A stretch of 64,000 bases of DNA from Polychytrium aggregatum (Eukaryota > Chytridiomycota > Chytridiomycetes > Polychytriales), in the NCBI RefSeq assembly GCF_025602895.1, contig NW_026516243.1, positions 248,001-312,000 on the forward strand. The letters run 5' to 3'. The position numbers and the translations under genes are program-made. Shown piece by piece: positions 1 through 11,521 of the stretch. The notes below the pieces were generated by a model. The model had not been told where the DNA came from, did no database searches, and was given only the letters and a program-made list of their open reading frames with translations. Within the stretch, counting starts at the first letter, position 1; every line of letters starts with the position of its first letter.

Positions 1-825
1 ACCCTGTTGATCAGGAGGGCTAGCGATGGAGGAGGCTGTTGTTTGCTGTTGTCTTCGGTGACGAGGCAGTCACAGACGGCGGCGATGCCCTGTTGCTGCT
101 GAGTTCATATGTGCCGGCGACAACAGTGGGGCTGCAGCCTCCTCAGACACTCGTGCTTGGCATCGAAACGCATGTGGGATCGGCGGGGAGCATGGTGCAG
201 GATGAACCAAGGGCATAGATGAGCGAGGCGTTCGGGCTAATGGAGGAAGTTGCCACCATCAGCAGAAGCTTGCTGTATCCCACGGATCGAGAGGGTCGCC
301 AAGCGAGTGTCGAAAGAGTGGCAGAGAAAGCCAAGACGGCGCCAAGAGTGGTAAATCCAAGACGATAGCTTGTGTCGCTCGCTGTCCGATCGCACGTTTC
401 GGGGGAGCGATTGCACGTTCCCACAGAGGCTGCTGTCCGAGACCCGCGTGCCAAGAGCGGAGGGAGCTGGCGAGGCGAAGGAGCAAGATCGGGGCCGGAG
501 CGAGACAGACCAGGGCGCAAAGCAGCTTGCGAGAGCGAGGAAGGTGGGCTTTGGAGAGCTGGGCTTTGTCGGTTGCGTTCAGCGGGTGCCGAAAAGTTGT
601 TCTGGGAGGGTCGACTGCGGTTGCATCCACAGCAAAACGAAAGCCGGAGAGAACATATGCGATAGATACAAAGTAGATGCGAACGGAGGGCGGAGTCTGG
701 TAGCAGCCCGGATGAGAGGCGGAAGAGGGTGGGTGCTCAGTGAGAGAGGCCCTGGCAGAAAGCTGGGGTCGCCGAGACAGGGCCCACACGAGCCGGAGGA
801 GCCGCAGGCGGCACGGGCGAGGGAG
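1..825. other. No confident gene
   Basis: I see no gene I can defend here. A minus-strand reading frame from 520 to 143 (125 codons) contains a moderately hydrophobic stretch in its second half, but I could assign no domain and found no convincing splice partner. The first bases may belong to a gene that starts outside the window. Confidence 0.4.
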
Positions 826-1461
826 CTACCGCCGTGTCCAGACGCCGGCCAGCAGCAGTACATAGAGGCCATGGAGCCAACGGACCAGAAAGCCGACCAT
901 CAGGCCGACGGGAAAGAGCACAAAGAAGGACACGAGCCCCAGCAGGATCAGCGGAGAAATGAGGATTTGAACGAGGTGGTCGGACCAGGCGACCATGGGG
1001 TCGTCCAGGCCCAGCCGAGCCGAGGGCAAGGCCGTGTGGGAAGGCAAAAGGCCGTGGGCGGAAGCACGATGGCCAAGCCGAGCGAGCACGGGCGACGGCA
1101 AGACCTCGGAATAGGAGAGCGAGCGCTTCGTCGAGGCTGTCGACAGAGACATGGAGGACGAAGAGGAGGGCTCATAGAGGCTGGGAAGGGACGACGGCAG
1201 CATCGTGGGAGGTGCTGGTGCTGGAGAGGCCAGCCGGATGGGCGAGGGCAGCGACGAACTCGAGACGGTACTTGACGGTGAGAACGAGCTCCGTCGCAGA
1301 TGCTCTGGGTCGATGGCGATGATATGGCTGGCCGAGGCGGGGAGTTGGCCCGAGGCGATCGACGACAGAATGGGTGGATGGGACAGCGCCGAATAGTCGG
1401 GCGGTGGTGTGTTGGGGATGTGCAGCTTGGCGAGGACGGGCCTGGCGGATCGCGAGACCAT
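826..1461 (-). CDS. Small Ser/Pro-rich protein with C-terminal membrane segments, hypothetical
   Basis: This is an uninterrupted 211-residue frame. The N-terminal two thirds is rich in Ser, Pro and Ala and looks disordered. Residues about 165-205 form one or two hydrophobic segments (ILISPLILLGLVSFFVLF, then VGLMVGFLV), and the protein ends soon after in WTRR. The layout suggests a protein anchored by its C-terminus in a membrane, with the long N-terminal part facing the cytosol. I recognise no family. The plus strand carries a longer overlapping frame, but it lacks this composition and is best read as a shadow. The start is the first ATG of the frame. Confidence 0.5.
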   Translation of the reverse strand: MVSRSARPVLAKLHIPNTPPPDYSALSHPPILSSIASGQLPASASHIIAIDPEHLRRSSFSPSSTVSSSSLPSPIRLASPAPAPPTMLPSSLPSLYEPSSSSSMSLSTASTKRSLSYSEVLPSPVLARLGHRASAHGLLPSHTALPSARLGLDDPMVAWSDHLVQILISPLILLGLVSFFVLFPVGLMVGFLVRWLHGLYVLLLAGVWTRR

Positions 1462-1858
1462 GGCGGAGGGTTATAGAGCAGAGCAGATGGAATGGAATCG
1501 ATGGATGGATCGAGGGGCGGGCCAGAGAGGCGGCCGGCGAGGGCGGGTGCAGGGAGAATGAGGACGGTTAAGACGAGCGATGGAGGTCAAGTCCAAGTCG
1601 GCGACGAAGACGGATGGAGATGGGGACGAACGGCGGCGAAAACTGGAAAGGCCGCGGTGGCGTTGTGGGACGGCAAAACTTGTGGCGAGGCGGAGGTGGT
1701 TGGTGGGACGGGCGATTGATGTTCTGGAGGAGTTGAGAGCAGAGTCGCGAAGTATACGAGTCTGCGGTGCAGCAATGGAGTATGCGAGTTGACAGCAAGA
1801 CCATAAAGTATATGAGTCGGCGGTGGAGTTATCATCCGATTTGACAGGTGTTCGCAAG

Positions 1859-1933
1859 TTGAGCATTCATGGGCTGAGCATTCATGGGTTGAGTATCCGC
1901 GAGTTGAGTATTCGTGGGTTGAGCATTCGTGAA
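1859..1933. repeat. 15-bp minisatellite, five units
   Basis: Five consecutive 15-bp units (consensus TTGAGYATTCRTGGG) start at 1859, 1874, 1889, 1904 and 1919, and differ by one to four bases. They lie upstream of both flanking genes. In one minus frame they read as a degenerate five-residue Ser-Thr-His-Glu-Cys/Tyr repeat, but no convincing gene contains it. Confidence 0.85.
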
Positions 1934-2245
1934 TCGATGCCAACGATGTCGCCGTGACCACCGGCGAGCCACCCGATCGTTTGACAAATCAATCAACCGC
2001 CGTTCGATTGCATCTCGCTGCCGCACACCCCCCATATCGCTCGATCGCATCTCGCTGCGACGCACTGCATCCGAATGACCCCTCTGGTCCGCCGCAGTCA
2101 TCCGATGCTGCCCCCAACTCTCCACCCCTCACGGGTCTGCATCCTCGGTGCTGCTGCTGGCGCTTTTTCCCGCCCTCGGACAGCGCCGAGCACCCATGTG
2201 CCGGCATGATGAACAGCGCCCTGCTTGGACCTATGACGTCCAACC

Positions 2246-2251
2246 TATAAA
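2246..2251 (+). promoter_or_regulatory. TATA-box candidate
   Basis: A TATAAA lies about 150 bp upstream of the ATG at 2397. If used, transcription would start near 2275, so upstream in-frame starts of the 2397 gene would lie outside the transcript or in its leader. Confidence 0.4.
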
Positions 2252-2396
2252 GCCACCGGCCTTGTCCATGAACAACTCAGGGCGAACGCTGCGTCGAATC
2301 AGCCCTCGATATTCCTGCTCCTCTGTCTTCTGCTTTGTCCGTGGCTGCTCCAGCCATATTCTGCTCTTTTCCAGCTCTGTACGATACATTCGCCCT

Positions 2397-2966
2397 ATGC
2401 TCTCGGACGCTTTCCCAGCAGCCACCAAGTCTATGCCCTCGGTCGTGCCCGAGACGCTGCCGCATCTTGGCGACCCTGTGCGGCCACCCCACAGCGAGGT
2501 TTGTGTGTTTTCAGCTCGGCCAAAGGCCCGACCAAACGGCTTCCGCCATGCTCCGTCCAGCACACAACCCGCACCGGCCCGCAGCCACTCTGCTTCCGAC
2601 ACCGGGCCTGCCTCTACCTTGACGACAAGCTCGCAAGCCCACCCACCTCGCATCGTCGTCCTCGTCGAGCCGTGCTGTCGTCGACTCGCACCTGCCGCCG
2701 AGGCCGAGCCCAAGCATCCGCTGCACACGCAACCATGGCTCAGCTGGCCGCATCTGACTCGAGACGAATGGGCAGGAGCAGGGATGCTCCTCGCCGTGGC
2801 CGGGGTGTCGACGGGGCTGTTCGTGATCCTGTTCTGGCTGGGCCCGCTGCTGATTGTGTTTGGTGGAGTCGTCAGCATCGGCTTCTGGCTGGCACAGGGC
2901 ATCCGTGCTGTTCTGCGCATTCTGCAGGAACAGACGGACTACGACACCGCCCCGCCCGAGCCATGA
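2397..2966 (+). CDS. Small protein with C-terminal transmembrane segments, hypothetical
   Basis: The frame is open from 2148, but the TATAAA at 2246 favours the ATG at 2397 as the start, giving 189 residues. The N-terminal 125 residues are low-complexity Pro/Ser/Ala. Residues about 135-175 contain two closely spaced hydrophobic segments (MLLAVAGVSTGLFVILFW, then PLLIVFGGVVSIGFWLA), followed by a short charged tail. The topology resembles the neighbouring minus-strand product at 826-1461, but the sequences do not obviously match. No family is recognised. It could be a hairpin or tail-anchored membrane protein. Confidence 0.5.
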   Translation: MLSDAFPAATKSMPSVVPETLPHLGDPVRPPHSEVCVFSARPKARPNGFRHAPSSTQPAPARSHSASDTGPASTLTTSSQAHPPRIVVLVEPCCRRLAPAAEAEPKHPLHTQPWLSWPHLTRDEWAGAGMLLAVAGVSTGLFVILFWLGPLLIVFGGVVSIGFWLAQGIRAVLRILQEQTDYDTAPPEP

Positions 2967-4248
2967 GTGCGAAGGGGATGCTGAAGATCCCGATGCCAGT
3001 CCCATCTGCCTGATACCCTCTTCGAATTGCAAGATCGATGCAAGTCTGATGCCGCAACCGCCGCCAGAAGGCCCCCGGTCGACCGCAGGATCGGTCCGGC
3101 CGGCCGCGTGGCTGCATGCAACTTGATCACCCGGCCTGTCTGTCTGGGTCGCCGTCTGGCAGCAAGCGCTGAGCTGACCCCCCATCCGCGCTGCGAACCT
3201 GCAGATGACCAAAGGCCACCCAGAGCCGCGCAATGCTCTCGCCCCCCCCCCAAAAGCATGTCATGCGACGCTGCCGGCCCGACAGAGTCTCCCATGTCCC
3301 TGCAGTCTCTGTCCGTGCTGCGCACAGGGCGTGAATATACATGATTCCAATCCGCAATGCCAGGACTGCCACAGCAGAAGCACGGATCAGCTCGGGTGGG
3401 GAAGACTGTGGCCCAAGGTGAGCAACAAAGCATTCTGTCGAAGCGGGTGCATCAGAGAGCCCTTGAGGGTCTTTTTTTTTTTCCTTGGCCGGTGGTGCGC
3501 GCGGCCATCGGTTGAAATGCCCCCCCTTGCAGCATATCTCGCTGATACAGCGATTCGCTGTAACGCCGCATTCCGTCTGTGCACCACCGCCAGCGCCGTG
3601 ATACCGGCCACACGCAGGCCATATCGAACCTGCCGACCCCAGCGCCGCCTGCTCTGGCCCTGGGTTTGCTCCCCTCTGCTTCCTCGGCGCCTCGCTCGGT
3701 GTGCATGCGTCACACCCGCGTGCACGTGAGTGTGGCGCTGATTCAGGCTCCGCACTGTGTCCGGCGCCAGCGTCGCACAGGCGCTGGGGCCGCACAATCG
3801 TGTATGCCGGGCGGAATGCGTGCGACTTGTGTGCGACGTCAGTGCGACTGTTTGTGTCTGCCGAGGTGTCTGCGGACCCTGTCGCTGCTGTTTCTGTGGG
3901 GCTCTGGCCCTTGATCGGGCCCTCGCTCCGTTCTCGCCCGCTCTCGCGCCGTCTCGCTGCGTTCTCGCTGCGTTCTCTCATTTGCCATTCGCATCTTTCC
4001 GTTGTCATCTTTGCCATCGCCGGTATCTCTTCTTGCCCCTCCATCGTCGCTGTCGCCGCCGTGGCCATCGCCGACCCCTTCGTCCGGCTGCATATTGCTG
4101 CAGTCCCGTCCTTGCATTCCGTTACAGCCCGATTTACTCGTTCCAGGATCGAGCGGCTTCTCTCGGCTGGCCTTTCCTCCGAACCCCATCTTTTTTACCC
4201 ATCTGTCCGTACAGTCCCGTCCTGTCGCCGATCCCCGCATCTGTCGCC
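2967..4248. other. Intergenic region upstream of the FHA-RING gene
   Basis: About 1.3 kb with no gene I can support. It has a T run near 3470-3482, and the last 400 bp are CT-rich, as expected for a promoter or leader of the gene starting at 4249. Confidence 0.5.
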
Positions 4249-6722
4249 ATGACTACCGAATCCGCCGTGCTTGTGCAGCTCTTTCCTTACAGCGCCGACG
4301 CCGTCGTCAACCCAAGTCGTCCCTGCGTCAAATTCCCGCCATTCGAGCGTCTCCTCGTTCCTGGCACCCACCTCCGCATCGGCCGCAAGGTCGATCCCTC
4401 AAAATCCAAGCTCAAAAAGTCTTCCCTGCCCACCGTCCCGGACCTTATCGAGCCCGCAGCGCCCCAGTCGAATCTCAGTGCCTCCCTCGGCACCAGCTCC
4501 GAGCCACACCCGCATCTCGCCGCCAACATCAATGTCGACCTCTCGACCTCGCCAGCCGCCGGCGGCTTGGTTGGTGCCGCCTCAACTTCGCCCGGATGGA
4601 CTGGAGCAAACATGCCCTCGGCCGCAACCAAGGAACAGTCCGATGAGTCAGAAAACATGGTGGCATTCCGGAGCAAAGTCGTCAGCCGAGATCATGCCGA
4701 GCTCTGGCTCGACTACGACGGGAAGGTACGCTTCCAGCCAGTTTTTTGCCGGCCTCCCCAATGTGCATCAGACCATGTTGGGTTCAGTCTTGCCTCGTCC
4801 CTCTCGCCCTTCCCTGAACGACGAGGCGAGATGCATATGTCCCTGTCTCCGTGGCTATTGCCCTTCGTCACCGGATCATTTCGCTGCGAGCGGCGCCGAT
4901 CAGTTTTGGTCGATGCCGCGATTTGTGGCCCTGTCCGCGCTCCCCTGCTTCTTGGCTCCAAACCATGCTGTTCCCGGTCGTGATTCGCTGTGGCTGCCTG
5001 TTGATGCGATTCGCCCGGCATGCTTCTTACCCTGCTCTGTGTCGCTCACACGTCTCCTCAGGTCTACTTGCGCGACCGTGGAAGCTCATCGGGCACATTT
5101 TTGAATCGCCTCCGTTTGTCGGCAAGCAGCAAAGAAAGCAATCCATATCCGCTCAAGAGCAACGATGTTATCCAGCTGGGCGTCGACTACCAGGGCCGCC
5201 AGGAGGGTATGTGCCCCGTGGCTTACCATCAGCCGTGTCCCAAGGATACAGCTGCTACATGTGTCCCCCCAGACGTACATGGCACTGCTGGGCTTCGGCC
5301 GTGCTCGATACTGCCACGTCGGCCTGTCGTTCCAGGGGACCTCGGTATAAAGCTGCAGCTGTTCGACGAGAGCTTTCTCTAACACCCTGGCGGCTTGGAC
5401 CACTCTCTCCCACTCAGATATCTACCGTGCTATCGGTATCAAAGTCTTCATCTCCGCCAAGATCAACAAGCCTATGGGCGATCCTTACAGGTGCGTAGGG
5501 CCTCGCCCTGGTTGGCCTTGCCCTGGTTGGCCTCGCCCTGGTTGGCCTTGCCCTGATTAGATTATCACTCTCTTTTGCTGGCAGACTCCGTGTTGCCCTA
5601 GCCGCCCTCGTTGGTGCCATGGGCAACTCGCACTCCGTCTCGGATGCCTGCACAGAGTGCTGTATATGCATCTCCAACCTCAACCCTGGCCAAGCCCTGT
5701 TCCTGGCCCCGTGCTCTCACTGCTTCCACTACAAGTGTGTCATCCCCCTCGTCGACAACGGATACATGTTCCAGTGCCCGCTTTGTCGTCAGGTTGCTAA
5801 CCTCGACGCCGCCGTCGGCGCCGACGACGACGTGCCGCAAATCACCGACTCGTCTGTCCAGGAAGTCCTCGGCCTGTCCCAGCCTGGCTCCCATCCCGCT
5901 GCGTTGTCCGCAGCCGGACCAATTCCGTCGCCGCCTTCAGAGCGTGCACCGTCCTCGTATGCCGCTCAGCAGGCGATGGATCTGTCGACTCACTCCCCGT
6001 CGCCAGACTCTGAAGAAGTCGAGGGCGCCGAGGTCACCAATGCCACCCGCTCGCTCGCCATCGAGATTCCCAACGCCGCCCGATCCGCCCTCCGCAGTGA
6101 AATGTCGCCCAGCACGCCGCTGTCGTCCGAAATCCTGAACGGCAACATGGGCTCGCACCGAAACACCTTTGTTCCGCCCGCAACACTGCTCTCGCAGTCC
6201 CTCTCTGACCGGCGCTCCGAGGATAGTCAGCGCAGCGGCATCTTTGGCGGCCTCGCCACTTCTCTGCGCCGCAACCGCAGCGGCCGGAACGAGAGTCTTG
6301 GACGCCCCGTGCCTTCGCCGTCGGCGCCGACTCGGCTGGAGCGGAAGCTGACCCGGGTGATTGCCGAGACGCTTGCATCGTCTCCTCCGGACATTCTCGC
6401 AAAGTTTGTGCAAGAAAACGGCGACCTCCTCGAGGAGATTTTCGAAGAGTTCCCGGACTTGTTTTCGCAGCAACGTCGCATCCTGTTGCGGGATATGGTC
6501 GAGGAAGCCGAGCTGTCACACCCGCATGCCCTGAATGCCATGGCGGCGACCCAGTCTCCTCCAGTGGCAACGTCGAGCCAGTCTCCAAGTGGCAGCGCGA
6601 GCCTCTCCCGATCGTTGTCGCCCCAGGCCGCCCACATACGGACTCCTTCGAACTTGGGGCTCGTTCAGCGGGCAAAGTCGATGCTCAAGGGCAAATCCAA
6701 TGGGGGTGATTCATCGCTATAG
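4249..6722 (+). CDS. dma1: FHA-RING E3 ubiquitin ligase, Dma1/Chfr type
   Basis: Four exons (4249-4725, 5062-5206, 5418-5490, 5585-6722) splice in phase to 610 residues. An FHA domain spans about residues 30-225. It has the core SRDHAELW, then DRGSSSGTFLN across the first intron, and LGVDYQG. A long Ser/Pro insertion lies between the first FHA strand and VVSRDHAE. A RING-H2 follows at about 257-305 (CCICIS, CSHCFHYKC, CPLCRQ). This FHA-then-RING order is that of fungal Dma1/Dma2 and animal Chfr/RNF8, which bind phosphothreonine and ubiquitinate mitotic-checkpoint and septin-related targets. The extension beyond residue 310 (about 300 residues) is unusually long for Dma1. It contains a leucine-rich helical patch near residues 445-490. 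Family assignment is firm; the substrates are inferred from the family. Confidence 0.85.
5501..5560. repeat. 15-bp tandem repeat inside intron 3 of the FHA-RING gene
   Basis: Four units of CCTYGCCCTGGTTGG start at 5501, 5516, 5531 and 5546; the last is degenerate. The array fills most of the 94-bp intron between the donor at 5491 and the acceptor at 5584. Confidence 0.85.
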
Positions 6723-7526
6723 CCAGCTTTAGATGCGTGGGATACTCGTTTTCTTTCTTTCTTTCTTTCTTTCTTTCTTTTATTATTCCGTTATACTATT
6801 TTTTCGTTGGCCGGATGATGTCGTCTTGGTATATCTTTCTGGGCAACATCGTATGTATCATGTGGCAATCCCTCAATCTTGCCGGAGCCGCACGCCGCTC
6901 TCCCCAGCCCGAACAATGTCTTGACACCTCCCTCCCCTAATCCGTCATACTTTGGACAAGCTGTAATTGCGCACGGCCCCTTTGCAGATCACTAGAATAC
7001 CTTCCACACCGTCCACTGCCCAGCACACTGTCCCGCTGGACAGCAGTGTACCCATTTTGAAACGGGGAACCCTGTTTGGAGTCTGGACCGTCGTTGATCT
7101 CCGGGTCTGAATACACACACACACCGCCCGGGTGTATTCAAGATGGGAAACAACAGCACGGCTTGCTCACCGAGGTCGACGAAAGTTCAGCAGACTTCGG
7201 GCCTCTGATGCCAGAGAAAGCAGACGCTGTCCCGTTTGTTTCTGGAATGACTCTATGTTTTCTCTCTGCCCATCGCCATCCCTTGTTTGTCAATATACGG
7301 AGTCCACCCTCTCCCTCAAGGGCCACCGTCCGGCCTCTCCTCGCTGTGACTTTGCTTGATGTGTTGTATTATATGTGTTTGCGCTGAATCCATACAGGTC
7401 CGAACAGTGCATCTGCCAGCACACTCGGCGTTCCAGTGATGCACCAAGCCCGTCGCCCGCACGATCGGTTGACCGTACGGCACACAGGACGATCCCCGAC
7501 ATCCCGGCCCTTCTTCTCCGTCGTGT
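6723..7526. other. Convergent intergenic region with TTTC microsatellite
   Basis: This spacer lies between two convergent genes and should hold both 3' ends. A TTTC microsatellite of about eight units lies at 6748-6780, shortly after the FHA-RING stop. I see no gene. Confidence 0.6.
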
Positions 7527-10500
7527 CTAATCCCGTTCTCTCTCGCTGCGGCTTGATCGATGTCGGCTCGATCGGTATCGGCTCCTTGACTTGCCCGAGG
7601 AAGAGGATTCGCGCCGGTCGCTACTATCGCCGCCGCCCCGGGCCGACGAGGATCGCTTGATGTATTTGTCGCCGGTATCAAATGTTCGGTGGCCGTGGGT
7701 CTCGTTGCCACCAACACTGTCGTTGTGCGGGCTGCGACTTCGACTTCTGCTTCGGCTTGATCCTTGACTCTGGCTGCGGCCGACGATACGGATACCTCCG
7801 CCACCGCTGACGGCTGTTTGGCTGGCGGTCTGCACAGGCGGAGGCGAAGGCTCCATCATCCACCGGTCTTCATCGGGACTGGCATCGAGCCTGAGGTCGA
7901 GCGAGTCCGCTCCAAAGTCGTCCATGGGTGTGCCTAGAGCCACGCCATGCGACGTCGATCGCTCGTCAGCGTCGCGCCTGGCTCGCTCCGAGTGGATTGA
8001 CATAGTTTGGCTTGGAACCTGGCCCTGGCTCTGGCGCTGGCCTTGACTTTGGCTCTGGCTCTGGCTCTGGCTCTGGCTTCGGCTTCGGCTTTGGCTTCGG
8101 CTCCGACTTTGATGTCGCTCCTTGCGCGAACTGCTGCTACGATCGTCTCTTCGTGAGCTGCTGCCGTGATCGCTTGGGGCTCGCGCATCAGGCTCTCGCT
8201 CTTTGACGGCCATGTCGGATCGTTTTCGGTCTCGATCTCGGTCCCGGTCCCGGTCGCGTTCCTTGGGTCGATCATGCTCACGCTCTCTTTCGCGATCCCT
8301 GTCTCGATCCCGGTCCCGGTCCCGGTCTCGGTCTCGGTCTCGACCATGTTCGCGTTCACGTTCCCGATCGCGATCGCGATCACGGCCACGGTCCCGCTCC
8401 CGGTCTCGTTCGCGGTCATGATCTTTGCGGCTTCGATCTTGCTCCCGGTCGCGATCTCGATCTCGATCCCGTTCACGGCCACGATCACGATCACGGTCGC
8501 GATCACGGTCTCGTTCACGATCTCGATCTCGCTCTCGTTCACGGTCCCTGTCTCGATCGGCTTTGTCGGATCCGCGATCATGTCGTGGGGAATCCAGAGT
8601 TGGTCGCTTTGGCTTGTCGCCGGCGTCGGCCTCGTCGGCGATGGACGCCTCCCGACCTTCTTCCCATTTGCGCTTTTCGCCCCGATCGTCGTCCGAGCCT
8701 AGGTTCTTGGAATCGGTTGCTCCGAGGGCGGGCCCTTCGCGCTCACTGCCTCCGGGCTCGTTTCCTTCGTCGCGACTGCGGTCAGACCATCGGCTTGGGT
8801 TCATAGGACCGCCGAAGCTAGGGCCGCCGTGTGGGCCTGCATTTCCGGGTCCGCCAAATGCCCTGTGTCATGCAAGGGGCGAAGGCAGCGCGGAGTCGTA
8901 AGGAGGGGGGGGAGAGTAAGTCAGTCAGTCGCCTGTCAAATTTCATATACCCGCATGACTGACTTGCTGCTGATCGCTGTCATTGATGTGCCCACCGTTT
9001 GGCTTACATCACAAGCGCTGCGAACCCTCTCGCTCGATAAAGTGTGCTTCAACATCACCCACCCATCATGAACCCAGCTGCATCGCTCACGCCACAGCAA
9101 CATGCCATCAGTCAGCCTGACTTGTCAACCGCCACCCACTCCTTGCACATCCAACAGTCACCCGCGATCCTTACCTGCCACGAGGAGGCTGATTGATAAA
9201 GCTACCGCGTCCAAATCCGCCAGTCATCGGATCAAAGTCGGCTTCGATGCCTTCAAATCCGGGTCCGTGGGGCCCACCTCGTTGCTCGAAGAAGCCTTGA
9301 GCTCCACGGGGGCCAAACTCGCCTCGCCCGAATCCACCCATGGGTCCAACTCCGGCAGCACCGCCGCTGCCACCACCACCGCCGCCGCCGCCAACACCAA
9401 CACCTCCACGGCCAAAGCCTCCGCCCATATGCGGGAATCCTCCGGAACCGCGAAACCGAGGATCCATTGGGCCGCCCATCATCATGGGCGATGGTTGAAA
9501 GTCGGCTTCAAAGAACCGCCCCGGCATCGAGCCATGACCAAAGTTGCCGTGGCTGGGAAGGAACGGAGCACCCAGTCCGGGAGGTCGAAAGTTGGGCGGC
9601 ATGCCGCCGCGGCCCATAACCGGGCGAATTGCAGGCCCGCCGCGTCCTCGGTCCATGACGTCCGGTGCTCCCAGCATCCCAGGCATCGATGGCAGGCCAT
9701 GTGGCGGCTGAATGGGCGCTAGACCGACCATGGATTGAAGTGGCTGCATCGGCTGCATCGGTTGCATTGGTTGCATGGACTGCATCGGCTGCATCGGTTG
9801 CATTGGCTGCATTGGCTGCAAGTTGGCGTGTGTGATTTTTGGCGGGGCGCTAACCTTGGGGATGCTATACTCCTTTCCTTCCTTCGTTCCAACGGTTCGG
9901 AATGGGCTACCTGACTGGTTGGGAGGACCAAAAGTGACGAGGGGTTTCCGACCGTGTATTTCACTGCGGAACGGTAAGTATCATTGAGGGCATCAGACGT
10001 TTGTGGAGCGGACAGATATGTACAACGAGATCAATGGTCCGGACATTGAAGCTCGCGATGGCAGGAGCAGCCACAGAGGCAATACAGGTACAGAAGAGCT
10101 CCGCGCACACACCGCCGCGCCCACAACCACAGCGACTGCGAGCGCCGATAACAACACAGACTACTACATCGATGGTATCCGCAACAGCAAACAACGGCAC
10201 TGATATACATGGGGTCTACACGACACTAAAATACACATCACAGTTCAGCCCACTGTCGCACTAAGCTACAGCCATGCTGTGATCGCCGCTGCAGCCGATC
10301 CGACTATCGCGGCATTCATGGATCTCGGCACCGGAGAGGAGGTGTTCACGGGTCACGTACATCTTATCGAAAAACTCCTTCGCGACGGCAGCAGACTCAG
10401 GGTTGGTGAATTCCAGGTATGCGATACCCTTGGACTTGCCGTTGACACGGAGTTCTTGGAACGTAATCTCCAGAGGCAGGACCTGGTCTCCGACTCCGGC

Positions 10501-11521
10501 ATCGACACAGACTTGACGCAGATCCTCGTCCGTGGTGTACTGCACGCGTTGGCACGCGGTGCGAGACAGAAACGACCGAGAGTAGAGTGAACCGCGAGTC
10601 ATCGGATTCACAGTTTGGGTGCGGGAGCCACAGTTGGAGATGTGATCGGGGGAGATTCGGGTGGTTGTCCGCAAAAAGAGGAGCGGAAGGAGGCGAGTCG
10701 ATGGAGGAGGGGTGGTATCAAGTTCCGGATTCCGTTTGCAGATAGATTCATGGCGGGTCGAGATATTCCAAGTTTCAGTGTATCCGGTTGAACGTATAGG
10801 GAATGGCGGAGTGCAGACGATAAGAGGCACAGGGAGATCAGCCAGCGCCGCGCATCACGCACCAGGGTCCTTCCACCACACCCAGGGACAACGGCGTGTC
10901 CAGACAACCGCAGTCTGACTGGACAGACGATTGCAAGAGAGACTTACCCAGGTGAGATCCTGCACAAACAGTGACCTGCTGCCGTTGCCCAAATGTGCGG
11001 GCTGCGATCGCGGCGGATGCGCTGCGGCACCGGTGTGCTTCTCCGGTACTGTTAGTGCCTCGGGGCTCGTGCTTGCGCTCGACGGATGTGGTTGCTTGGG
11101 ATCATCCTCCAGGCGCCCTTCGCCGGATGCTCCTGCGTCTTCTGTGGCGGGCTTTGGTCTTGCATCGTCATCCACACCGGTGGCCTTGGGGCTGGATGCG
11201 GCAGGGTCTAGCGAGTCGGCGTTGCCGGTCAGGCTTTCGTTGTAGATTTTCGTGGACTTTGAAAAGTCCCCATAGATGTCCTAGAGCAGGATAGGGCCCA
11301 GGATTGCGCGGATAGATGGAGAATAGGGCTGGTTGGAAGAGGGGGAGGCGAAATCTCTCCCGCGGCAGCATTCATGTCGGTGCGCTGGGACGACAAGCAG
11401 TCCTGTAGCAAGAGCCCAATGCACACCAGTGCGGTGTCAAACCAACCTCGCCGTCGGCTCCGAACGAGCCGTAGGTCCCTCCGAGATCCTCGCCGTACAG
11501 ATCAAAGTCGTCGTCGGCCAT
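7527..11521 (-). CDS. CPSF6: CPSF6/CFIm68-like mRNA 3'-end processing factor
   Basis: Six exons (11521-11447, 11280-10948, 10539-10361, 9963-9855, 9815-9175, 8862-7527) join in phase to 890 residues. The acidic N-terminus has FDLYGEDLGG and DIYGDF, as in CPSF6. A single RRM follows: RNP2 LFVQDLTW (about 129-136), then YTTDEDL and RNP1 GKSKGIAYLEF. Exon 4 supplies EIHGRKPLVTFGPP, which matches the end of the CPSF6 RRM. Next come about ten MQP-type triplets, a Gly/Pro/Met-rich region, and a C-terminal half made of very long Arg-Asp/Arg-Glu runs and Arg-Ser runs. In animals this protein is the large subunit of cleavage factor Im, which binds UGUA elements with the 25-kDa subunit and steers poly(A)-site choice. 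RS-type domains bind SR proteins and transportin-3. The charged tail is longer than in the human protein (551 residues in total). Confidence 0.85.
8210..8575. repeat. Hexanucleotide-like array encoding Arg-Asp/Arg-Glu runs
   Basis: On the plus strand this stretch is a near-continuous run of CGRTCN and CGNTCN hexamers. On the minus strand it encodes alternating Arg-Asp and Arg-Glu in the last exon of the CPSF6-like gene. A second array at about 8030-8110 (TCTGGC-like hexamers) encodes Ser-Gln and Ser-Arg dipeptides. Length polymorphism is likely. Confidence 0.8.
9743..9815. repeat. 9-bp array encoding Met-Gln-Pro repeats
   Basis: About eight units of CATNGGCTG-type 9-mers encode repeated Met-Gln-Pro at the start of exon 5 of the CPSF6-like gene, directly after the splice acceptor. 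Confidence 0.8.

Larger units (their letters stand above)
1462..2396. other. Divergent intergenic region
   Basis: This spacer separates two diverging small genes. It holds the 15-bp minisatellite at 1859-1933 and a TATAAA at 2246-2251. I find no further gene. Confidence 0.5.

Noticed and set aside
143-520. Minus frame with a hydrophobic stretch
   Set aside because: No domain, no good splice partner, and the composition before the stretch is random-looking.
8210-8575. Non-coding simple-sequence satellite
   Set aside because: The array stays in frame and forms the charged tail of the CPSF6-like gene, with consistent splice phases upstream.
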